Shown one piece after another: positions 1-5,720 of a stretch of DNA of 36,095 nt. Positions within the stretch are counted from its first letter, which is position 1; each line of letters starts with the position of its first letter. The DNA comes from Terriglobia bacterium (GTDB lineage: Bacteria; Pseudomonadota; Alphaproteobacteria; Acetobacterales; Acetobacteraceae). The notes under the pieces were generated by a model, which worked only from the letters and a program-made list of their open reading frames with translations, made no database searches and was not told where the DNA came from. A program made the translations under genes and the position numbers. The stretch spans positions 1-36,095 of the forward strand of contig JAIMBF010000023.1 in NCBI GenBank assembly GCA_023511585.1. Direction: 5' to 3'.

Positions 1-2
1 GC

Positions 3-287
3 ATGACGGATCGCGCCCTCTACTTGGTCGCCTACGATATCGCCGAGCCGCGCCGCCTCCGCCGCGCGCTCATCGCGGTGCGCGCCTATGCAAGCGGCGG
101 GCAGAAATCCGTGCACGAGTGCTATCTCAGCCCTGCCGAGTGCCTGGAGTTGTTGAAAAAACTCCGCCGCATCCTGAATCCGGCCGGCGACAGCCTGGCC
201 GTCATCCGCCTCGACCCGCGTGCGCGCCCCCGCTGCCTCGGCATCGCCCGCCCGCCCTCCGACGCCCGCGTGCTTTACATCGGTTAA
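3..287 (+). CDS. cas2: CRISPR-associated Cas2 protein (first copy)
   Basis: Small 94-residue protein of the Cas2 family, the structural partner of Cas1 in the spacer-integration complex. The N-terminal strand YLVAYDIAEPRRLRR carries the family's conserved Asp at position 12, followed by the expected ferredoxin-like pattern with the QKSVHECYLSPAE segment (about residues 34-46) and a C-terminal strand ending VLYIG. The length is normal for Cas2. The ATG lies two bases inside the window and reads ATGA, so it may overlap the stop codon of an upstream gene that cannot be seen; this suggests that the operon begins outside. The stop is five bases before the cas1 start. A second, clearly different Cas2 is encoded at 2069-2434. 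Family assignment is firm; the CRISPR subtype cannot be told from this gene. Confidence 0.9.
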   Translation: MTDRALYLVAYDIAEPRRLRRALIAVRAYASGGQKSVHECYLSPAECLELLKKLRRILNPAGDSLAVIRLDPRARPRCLGIARPPSDARVLYIG

Positions 288-292
288 GCCGA

Positions 293-1300
293 ATGACCAC
301 GCTCTACGTCGATCGTCGGGATGCCAGCCTGGATGTGGAAGACGGCACGCTCGTCGTGCGCCTTGCCGGCGAGCGCATCGCCACCGCTCCGCTCGCTTTG
401 CTGGAACGGGTGGTGCTCCGCGGCCGTATGACGCTTTCCACCAGCCTCATCGCGGCGCTGCACCGCAATGGCACGGGATTGTTCCTGCTTTCGGGGCGCA
501 CCGGTGAGCCTTCCGGCAGCCTGCTCGGGCACCCGCCCGGCGATGCGCTGGTCCGCATCGGGCAAATGCGGCTGCACGGGGATCCGGCGCAGCGGCTTGC
601 TATGGCGCAACGGGTGGTGCGGGCCAAACTCACCGCTAGCCTGCGCGCGCTCGATAAAATTGAACCCTCGCCGGGCGCCGATCGCCGCGCCCTGTTGGAT
701 GCCCGCAGGGCATTGCCGGGCTTTCTCGCTCGCCTGCCGGAAGCCGAAACCATTGCCGCGCTCACGGGCATCGAGGGGGCGGCCGCAGCGGTCTATTTCC
801 GTGCGCTGGGCGCAGCCTTTCCGCCGAGCCTTCGCTTTTCCGCCCGCAGCCGGCGCCCGCCGCGCGACCCGGCGAATGCGCTGCTCTCGCTCGGCTATAC
901 GCTCGCCACCTTCGAAGCCGCGCGCCGCGCGGCGTTAACGGGGCTCGACCCGCTCATCGGCTTTCTTCACGCCTTGGCCCCGAACCGGCCGAGCCTGGCC
1001 TGCGACTTGGTCGAGCCCGCCAGGCCGCGGATCGATCTCTGGGCGCTGTCGTTGTTTCGCGAGCATGGGCTGCGGGCCGATCACTTCAGCCGCCACGGCG
1101 AGGCGTGCCTGCTCGGCAAGGCCGGGCGCGCCCTCGTTTATCAGGCGTGGGAGGAGCAGTGCGCGGTTTTGCTGCGCCGCGCCTTCGGCTTATGGAGTCG
1201 GGCCCTGGCGCGAGCCGCGCGGTCGGTGGCGGAAGCGGCCGAAGAGCCGGCGATCCCGGATTTCGAGACCCAAGATGGCGGAGCAGACGCTGTATCTTGA
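293..1300 (+). CDS. cas1: CRISPR-associated endonuclease/integrase Cas1, catalytically complete
   Basis: Cas1 of 335 residues, the metal-dependent integrase that inserts new spacers. I chose the ATG at 293 because the protein then begins TTLYVDRRDASL, the typical first strand, and lies five bases after cas2. The N-terminal beta domain covers about residues 1-85 and the alpha-helical catalytic domain about 95-320. The metal ligands are in place: Glu161 in GIEGAAAAVYF, His226 in GLDPLIGFLHA, and Asp238 with Glu241 in SLACDLVEPARP. The length is normal for the family. Its 3' end overlaps the next gene by 26 bases, so the two are almost certainly cotranscribed. It should supply the integrase activity of the block, because the Cas1-like protein next to it lacks these residues. 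Confidence 0.95.
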   Translation: MTTLYVDRRDASLDVEDGTLVVRLAGERIATAPLALLERVVLRGRMTLSTSLIAALHRNGTGLFLLSGRTGEPSGSLLGHPPGDALVRIGQMRLHGDPAQRLAMAQRVVRAKLTASLRALDKIEPSPGADRRALLDARRALPGFLARLPEAETIAALTGIEGAAAAVYFRALGAAFPPSLRFSARSRRPPRDPANALLSLGYTLATFEAARRAALTGLDPLIGFLHALAPNRPSLACDLVEPARPRIDLWALSLFREHGLRADHFSRHGEACLLGKAGRALVYQAWEEQCAVLLRRAFGLWSRALARAARSVAEAAEEPAIPDFETQDGGADAVS

Positions 1301-2072
1301 CGGCGGCGGCGCCGCCGGGCCGCTGGCGATCCTCGTCGAAGGGCCGGCTTTACGCATCCGCGCCCAGGGTGCCGCAGATGTGTTCGCGCCGCTTTCGCGG
1401 CTTGCGCGCGTGGTTTCCACCGGCCCCGTGCATTGGCGCATCGAGGCGCTGGAATTGTGTATGATTTGGGGCGTTCCCATCAGCTTCCTCGACGGGCGCG
1501 GGCGCGCGCTCGGGGCCTGTGTGCCGCTCTATCGGCCGGCATGGAAATCCGATCTGCCCGCGTTGTTGGAAGCGGCTGCCGACCGCCCCGACTGGCCCGA
1601 GCGTTTGGAAAATTGGTTGCGCGGGACCGAACGGCGCGAAATGTTGCGGCTCGCACGCCGTTACGATCTTCGCCCGCGCGATTGGCGGGGCGCTGCGCTG
1701 CATTCCTTGTGCGAGGCGCGTGCCGCGCTCCAGGGTGCAGCGCTGGAGGGCATTCTCCGAGAATTGCAAGGGCTTCACGAGGCGGAACTTTTGGCCATGT
1801 TCGCCCGGCTTGGCGTCGGGCCGCGCTTTCTGGCGCTGCGGCTCGGTGGGGCCAACCTCGCCGTCGATCTCGCGCACGCCTTGCGCTGGGCGCGCTGGCC
1901 GATTGCTTGGCGCCTTTCCGCCTATTTGCGCGAGCACGGCGCGAAACACGACAAAGCCGCGCTGCGCCGGCGGATCGTGCGTTTTTATGAGGCGGAAGCA
2001 CCGCGCTTCGCCAAACTGCATCGGCTGACGGTGGCGCGACTGGCCGCGATGCTTGCCGAGACCGCCGAATGA
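1275..2072 (+). CDS. Second, shortened Cas1-like protein without catalytic motifs
   Basis: A 265-residue Cas1 paralogue. Residues 4-86 read like a Cas1 N-terminal beta domain: LYLDGGGA, then SRLARVVSTGPVHWRIEALE, then GVPISFLDGRGRALG. The remaining 175 residues are mostly helical and rich in Arg, Ala and Leu. I find no GxEG-A-xYF glutamate motif, no GLDPxxGFLH histidine motif and no DLxEPxRP motif, so the usual E/H/D set is absent and the C-terminal third is short. The reading frame is intact, with good codon use. The gene overlaps cas1 by 26 bases and its stop overlaps the next cas2 start as ATGA, which argues for a maintained gene and not a decaying one. I infer a non-catalytic subunit or specificity partner in a Cas1-Cas1' complex; a diverged unrelated C-terminus cannot be excluded. 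Confidence 0.8.
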   Translation: MAEQTLYLDGGGAAGPLAILVEGPALRIRAQGAADVFAPLSRLARVVSTGPVHWRIEALELCMIWGVPISFLDGRGRALGACVPLYRPAWKSDLPALLEAAADRPDWPERLENWLRGTERREMLRLARRYDLRPRDWRGAALHSLCEARAALQGAALEGILRELQGLHEAELLAMFARLGVGPRFLALRLGGANLAVDLAHALRWARWPIAWRLSAYLREHGAKHDKAALRRRIVRFYEAEAPRFAKLHRLTVARLAAMLAETAE

Positions 2073-2434
2073 GCGCGCCGCATTACTGGCTCGTCGGATA
2101 CGATATTGCCTCGCCCCGGCGGTTGCGGCGGGTGCATCGATATCTGAAGAAAAGAGCCTTTCCGGTGCAGTATTCGCTTTTCTTGATGCGCGGAACGCTG
2201 CGCGAATTGGAACGATTGCTGCACGATTTGGCGCAACTCATTCATCCCCGGCGCGATGATGTGCGCGCCTGGCCGGTGCCGGCCTCCACCCATGTCGTCA
2301 CATTCGGAAGGGGTCTTGCCGAAGATATCGTGATTGTGCTGCGCGCGCCCGGGGCTGCCGCCGCCCGCACCGGGCCCGGGCGCACGCGCGCAGGCGTTGC
2401 CGCAAGCACGGCTTCCGGTGCTTCTCGGCGTTAG
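2069..2434 (+). CDS. cas2: CRISPR-associated Cas2 protein (second copy)
   Basis: Second Cas2, 121 residues. It begins HYWLVGYDIASPRRLRRVHRYL with the conserved Asp12 at the same position as in the first copy, followed by FPVQYSLFLMRG (about residues 31-42) and the strand near HVVTFGRGL. It differs from the first copy throughout the middle and C-terminus, so this is an old duplication or separate acquisition and not a recent repeat. The last 30 or so residues form an Ala/Gly/Arg/Thr-rich tail beyond the normal Cas2 fold. The start overlaps the preceding stop by four bases (ATGA), implying translational coupling to the Cas1-like gene. Having one Cas2 beside each Cas1 suggests two matched pairs or one mixed complex. 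Confidence 0.88.
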   Translation: MSAPHYWLVGYDIASPRRLRRVHRYLKKRAFPVQYSLFLMRGTLRELERLLHDLAQLIHPRRDDVRAWPVPASTHVVTFGRGLAEDIVIVLRAPGAAAARTGPGRTRAGVAASTASGASRR

Positions 2435-2440
2435 AAAACA

Positions 2441-2492
2441 CCGGATCTCGATCCGGTTCACGGGCTTCAAGACCCGAACCCCGAAAGTTTTT
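2441..2492 (+). terminator. Two adjacent hairpins after the cas block, candidate terminator
   Basis: Just after the cas2 stop there is a perfect hairpin with six-base arms CCGGAT/ATCCGG and a four-base loop (2441-2456). The second hairpin has arms GGTTC..GGG (2455-2464, with two bulged bases) and CCCGAACC (2473-2480), and shares its first bases with the first. A run of five T lies at 2488-2492, eight bases beyond the stem, which is further than in a classical intrinsic terminator. The two stems cannot both form fully, so they could be alternative structures. Termination of the cas transcript is the simplest reading. Confidence 0.45.
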
Positions 2493-2494
2493 CA

Positions 2495-2523
2495 TTGACA
2501 AGACTGTTAGGAAGTGTTAGTTT
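2495..2523 (+). promoter_or_regulatory. Sigma70-like promoter downstream of cas genes
   Basis: A consensus -35 TTGACA (2495-2500), a 17-base spacer and TAGTTT (2518-2523) as -10. Transcription would start near 2530 and read into 2530-2930. Twelve to twenty bases downstream is AAAGGAGGTG (2536-2545), a ten-base match to the usual anti-Shine-Dalgarno sequence, but no good start codon follows at normal distance; the nearest in-frame GTG is at 2560. The promoter may drive a leader, a small RNA or the two-copy repeat beyond it. Confidence 0.5.
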
Positions 2524-2588
2524 GCCGAACATTCGAAAGGAGGTGGTGCGCAACTCGAAGTGAAGAAATCGGAACCGAAGTTTGCATG

Positions 2589-2680
2589 GCATCTCCCCAT
2601 GGGGTTTCGGCCGCCGAAAGGCTTGGAAGAGTCACATAACAGCCTTTCAGGCCGCATTCTCCCATGGGGTTTCCGGCGGC
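2589..2680. repeat. Imperfect palindromic repeat, two copies at 65-base period
   Basis: Copy 1 (about 2589-2615) and copy 2 (about 2654-2680) share GCAT, a CTCCC run, ATGGGGTTTC and a GC-rich end. Aligned without gaps, 19 of the first 24 bases agree, and one small insertion/deletion improves the match. Each is centred on a CCC(C)ATGGGG palindrome, and copy 1 continues into a TTTCGG/CCGAAA hairpin. The period of 65 bases would suit a 28-base repeat with a 37-base spacer. I looked one period either side and found no third copy. It may be a remnant CRISPR repeat-spacer unit or simply a palindromic element. Confidence 0.3.
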
Positions 2681-2933
2681 ACTGCGAAGGGCAGGGGATA
2701 GGGCGCGCACAAGGCGGGGGATGTGCAAGCCCCGAAATCCGTGATTTCGTTCGCGGGACGCTCCCGGCTGCCTTGCCGATCGGCTTATGCAAATGCAAAG
2801 GCCGGCAAAGCAACTCTCGGCAACGCAATACAACGCAACGCAGCGCAAGGAATTGCGGCAGACAGTATAACTAACATATGCAAAGTAATTGGTGAGGAGT
2901 TCTGACGTCAAAACTTATTGGGTTGCATAAACG

Positions 2934-4736
2934 TTAGCGAGACGCCGGCAGAGCGAGATCCGCCGCCCGCAGCCGCCGGCCGAACACCGGCTCCTTATGC
3001 GGGATCGGCGGCAACGCCCAAGCGCCGGTTGCCGGCGGGCGCACTTCGGCATCGACATGCACGTCCAAAACCGCGGGCTTGCCGCCGGCAATGGCGGCTT
3101 CCAACGCGGGGGCGAAATCGCCGATCCGCGTAATCGTCTGCCCGGCCACCCCATGGGCCCGCGCCAGTGCGGCAAAATCGGGGTTGTAGGGGGCGCGGTT
3201 CTCGCCGGCATAAAAGGCGGTGCCGATCTCGCGCCCGCCGAAGAGCCCATACTGAATGTCGCGGATCGCCGCCCAGGCGAAATTGTTCCAAATCACCCAG
3301 ATGCAGGGAATATCGTACTCCACGGCGGTGCAGAGCACGTGCGGGGTCATGGTGAAGCCGCCGTCGCCGCAGACGGAAACGCAAACCCGCTCCGGCGCGG
3401 CCAGCTTGGCGCCCAGAATGCCGCTCACGCCGAACCCCATCGCCGAGAAACCCCAGGCATTCAGCATGGTCTGCGGCCGGCGCGCCTCCCAAAACTGCAT
3501 GAACCAGTTGTGGTGCACGCCGGAATCGAGGGAAATAATGGCATCATCCGGCAGCACTTTGCGGATGGCGGCCACCAGCGGCTCGGGGCGGATGGGCGTG
3601 GTGTCGATGGCGAAATTCGGGCGGATATAGTCTTCCCACTCCGCCCGCCAGCCGGCGATGGCGGTGAGCCACTCTTTGCGTTCGGGCCGTTCGCTCCCGC
3701 GCCGCTCGAGCTCGGCCAGCATTTGGCGCAGGAACACCCGCGCATCGGCAACAATGCCGAGATCCGCCGGGTAGTTGCGGCCGATCTCAGCCACGTCGAT
3801 ATCCACGTGAATGAGCTTCGTCGCCGGGAAGTTCCACGAATACCCCTCCATCCACGAAGAGGCCGAGCGATCGTCGAACCGCGCCCCGATCGCCAGCACC
3901 AGATCCGCATGCCGCCCGGCTTGGTTGGCGGGATAGGCGCCGTTCCGGCCGATAAAACCGAGCGAGAGCGGATGGTTCATCGGCAGGCAGCCCATGCCGT
4001 TCGGCGAGGCGATCACCGGAATGGTCAGCCGCTCGGCGAACGCGGTGAGCTCGCGCGCCGCCTCGGCAAGCGTCACGCCATGGCCGATGAACAGCACCGG
4101 CGCTTTGGCGCGGGCGAGCATCTCCAAGGCGCGTTCGAGATCCTCGGGCGCCGCGCCGGGGCGCTTCGGCCGCGCCGTGCCGGCGGCGGGCTCCGGGTTC
4201 ACCTCGGCGGTTTCCTGGAAGAGATTGAAGGGGATATCCACCTGCACCGGGCCGGGCCGCCCGCCCAGCATGGTCTCCATGGCCAGCCTGAGCGCCAGCG
4301 GCAGCATCTCCACGCGCGTCGGCTGAAAGCTGCGCTTGACAATGGGCCGGCAGACCGAGGGGAAATCGGCTTCCTTCTGGCGATAGAGCTCCTGAAACGG
4401 GCCGCGGTTGAATTGCTGGGTGGGGACGTTGGCGGTCAGCGCCAGAAAGGCCGAGGAATCGGCATAGGCGTTCATCAACGCCATCACCAGATTGGCCGAG
4501 CCCGGCCCGCAGGACGTAAGAGTGGCGGCCGGATGGTGCTTGACCCGGAAATAGGCATCCGCCATGTGCCCGGCGGTCTGCTCGTGCCGCGGGCTGATCA
4601 GCGTGATTTTATCGCGCACGCCGTAAAGCGCATCGAGCATGCCGACATTGCCATGCCCGCAAACCCCGAAAACATGCGAGATCTTCTCTCGGAGCAGGAA
4701 ATCGACAATGACCTCGCTGCCTTTGCACTGCGGCAT
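2934..4736 (-). CDS. Acetolactate-synthase-like thiamine pyrophosphate enzyme
   Basis: A 600-residue TPP-dependent enzyme with the three-domain layout of the acetohydroxyacid synthase/carboligase superfamily. The N-terminal PYR domain has the cofactor-activating glutamate, Glu52 in PRHEQTAGHMADAYFR. The middle domain has GARFDDR (284-290), as in acetohydroxyacid synthases. The C-terminal PP domain has the diphosphate/Mg site GDG (457-459) with Asn484-Asn485. I start at 4736 because AGGAAGGA stands in the right place before this ATG and the first residues PQCKGSEVIVDFLL match the family; a longer frame upstream has no homology. No small regulatory subunit gene is adjacent and it sits opposite an IclR gene, so a catabolic decarboxylase, carboligase or acyl-transfer role is more likely than valine/isoleucine synthesis. 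The substrate is not identifiable. Confidence 0.85.
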   Translation of the reverse strand: MPQCKGSEVIVDFLLREKISHVFGVCGHGNVGMLDALYGVRDKITLISPRHEQTAGHMADAYFRVKHHPAATLTSCGPGSANLVMALMNAYADSSAFLALTANVPTQQFNRGPFQELYRQKEADFPSVCRPIVKRSFQPTRVEMLPLALRLAMETMLGGRPGPVQVDIPFNLFQETAEVNPEPAAGTARPKRPGAAPEDLERALEMLARAKAPVLFIGHGVTLAEAARELTAFAERLTIPVIASPNGMGCLPMNHPLSLGFIGRNGAYPANQAGRHADLVLAIGARFDDRSASSWMEGYSWNFPATKLIHVDIDVAEIGRNYPADLGIVADARVFLRQMLAELERRGSERPERKEWLTAIAGWRAEWEDYIRPNFAIDTTPIRPEPLVAAIRKVLPDDAIISLDSGVHHNWFMQFWEARRPQTMLNAWGFSAMGFGVSGILGAKLAAPERVCVSVCGDGGFTMTPHVLCTAVEYDIPCIWVIWNNFAWAAIRDIQYGLFGGREIGTAFYAGENRAPYNPDFAALARAHGVAGQTITRIGDFAPALEAAIAGGKPAVLDVHVDAEVRPPATGAWALPPIPHKEPVFGRRLRAADLALPASR

Positions 4737-4780
4737 GCTTTCGTTCCTTCCTCTGTTTTGGCTGTTTCTGCAGCCGCGGC

Positions 4781-4820
4781 AGTATCCGATATAGACAAAT
4801 GCTCTGCAAGATAGACAAAA
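4781..4820. promoter_or_regulatory. Divergent promoter region with paired direct repeats, candidate IclR operator
   Basis: ATAGACAAA occurs at 4791-4799 and again at 4811-4819, exactly 20 bases apart, about two helical turns. On the minus strand a promoter for the TPP enzyme can be drawn through them: TTGCAG (4809-4804), 17 bases, GATACT (4786-4781), so the upstream-most repeat abuts the -35 box and the other lies in the spacer. IclR proteins bind such divergent regions as dimers or tetramers. Binding here by the adjacent IclR protein is inferred from position only. Confidence 0.5.
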
Positions 4821-4850
4821 TCTCTCCACTCACCCGCAAAAGGGAAACGG

Positions 4851-5720
4851 ATGCGTAAACTCGCCCCTTCCGAGCAACCGCCTACCCCCTCCGCTGCGCC
4901 GACGGCGGAGGAAGAGGCACGCGCCGAGCGCGGCGGCATTCAATCGATCGAGCGCGCCTTCGCCATCCTCGAAGAGATCGCCCGCCATCGCGAGGGGGCA
5001 AGCCTTGCGGAAATCAGCCGACGGCTCGGGCTGCACAGTTCCACCACGTTTCATCTGGTGCAGACCATGGTGGCGCTCGGCTATGTGCGGCAGCTGCGCG
5101 AAAGCAAGCGTTATCGGCCGGGCCGCGCGCTCTTTGCCCTGGCCGGGGCGTGTCTGGATGAAATCGAGCTCGCCAGGCTCGCCGTGCCGGTGCTGGAGGC
5201 GCTTTCCGCCGCCACGGGCGAGACGGGGCATTTTGCCGTCCGCTCCGGCATGAATATTCTCGTGATCGCCAAAACGCCGGGCAGCGGCGCATTTCAACTC
5301 GCCGAGCGGGTCGGGGTGGTGCGGCCGGCGCACTGCACGGCGCTCGGCAAGGTGCTGCTCGCGGCGCTGCGTCCGGAGGCGTTCGCGCGCTATCTTTCCC
5401 AAACCGAGCTGGTCCGGTTTACGCCGAAGACCATCACCGACCCGGAGCTGCTGCGTCAGGAAATCGCCCGTATCCGCCATGACGGCATTGCATTCGATGA
5501 TGGCGAATTGGAGCCGGAGCTCCGCTGCATCGCCGCCCCGGTGCAAGACTTCACCGGCACGACCATCGGGGCAATCGGCATTTCCGGGCCGCTTTGGCGC
5601 TTTTCCCTCCCCGTGATCGCCCGCCATACGGAGGCGGTGCGCGAGGCCGCCCGGCGCCTGTCCGAAGAACTGGGCGCGTCTCAGCCGGACGCGGACGACA
5701 GGCTTCGCACCGCGAGATAG
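4851..5720 (+). CDS. IclR-family transcriptional regulator
   Basis: 289 residues. After a 27-residue acidic/Pro-rich leader comes the IclR winged helix (about 29-95): GIQSIERAFAILEEIA, then the recognition helix region in LAEISRRLGLHSSTTFHLVQTMV. The effector-binding GAF-like domain follows (about 105-275), with the typical RPAHCTALGKVLLA (155-168) and a C-terminal GAIGISGPLWRF segment. The ATG at 4851 follows AGGG. It is transcribed away from the TPP enzyme gene, and its last 40 bases overlap the tail of the convergent FAD dehydrogenase gene. It probably controls the flanking catabolic genes; the direct repeats upstream are the obvious candidate site. The effector is unknown. Confidence 0.92.
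   Translation: MRKLAPSEQPPTPSAAPTAEEEARAERGGIQSIERAFAILEEIARHREGASLAEISRRLGLHSSTTFHLVQTMVALGYVRQLRESKRYRPGRALFALAGACLDEIELARLAVPVLEALSAATGETGHFAVRSGMNILVIAKTPGSGAFQLAERVGVVRPAHCTALGKVLLAALRPEAFARYLSQTELVRFTPKTITDPELLRQEIARIRHDGIAFDDGELEPELRCIAAPVQDFTGTTIGAIGISGPLWRFSLPVIARHTEAVREAARRLSEELGASQPDADDRLRTAR

Larger units (their letters stand above)
2435..2933. other. Gene-poor interval between the cas block and the TPP enzyme
   Basis: Five hundred bases with no convincing coding sequence. Besides the hairpins, promoter and two-copy repeat listed separately, it has a short CAACGCA-type tandem stretch at about 2821-2847 and AT-rich patches near 2865-2930. On the minus strand a TATACT box lies at 2864-2869 and a TTGACG at about 2910. 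Open frames of 104 residues (2560-2874, plus) and 134 residues (2507-2911, minus) exist, but their compositions look random and neither has a well-placed ribosome-binding site. Confidence 0.5.

Noticed and set aside
2441-2482. tRNA-like anticodon arm (loop CTTCAAGA, as for a UCA anticodon)
   Set aside because: The loop has eight bases, the closing pair fails, and there is no acceptor stem, T-arm consensus or CCA end around it. It is better read as ordinary hairpins.
2821-2847. CAACGCA-type short tandem stretch as a possible CRISPR or iteron array
   Set aside because: Units are only 5-7 bases, irregular and few. It is more likely chance low complexity.
2560-2874. 104-residue reading frame with a GTG start behind a strong Shine-Dalgarno sequence
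   Set aside because: The spacing from GGAGG to the GTG is about 16 bases, the composition is random-looking and it runs through the palindromic repeats. No family resemblance.
2507-2911. 134-residue reading frame on the minus strand
   Set aside because: No ribosome-binding site, odd Cys/Ser/Arg-rich composition, and it covers the promoter and repeat region.
2934-4736. Biosynthetic acetolactate synthase (ilvB) assignment
   Set aside because: There is no ilvN-type small subunit or ilvC next to it, and the divergent IclR regulator points to a catabolic setting.
2997-4814. 605-residue reading frame on the plus strand
   Set aside because: Antisense to the TPP enzyme, whose motifs are complete. 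No recognisable domain in the antisense product.
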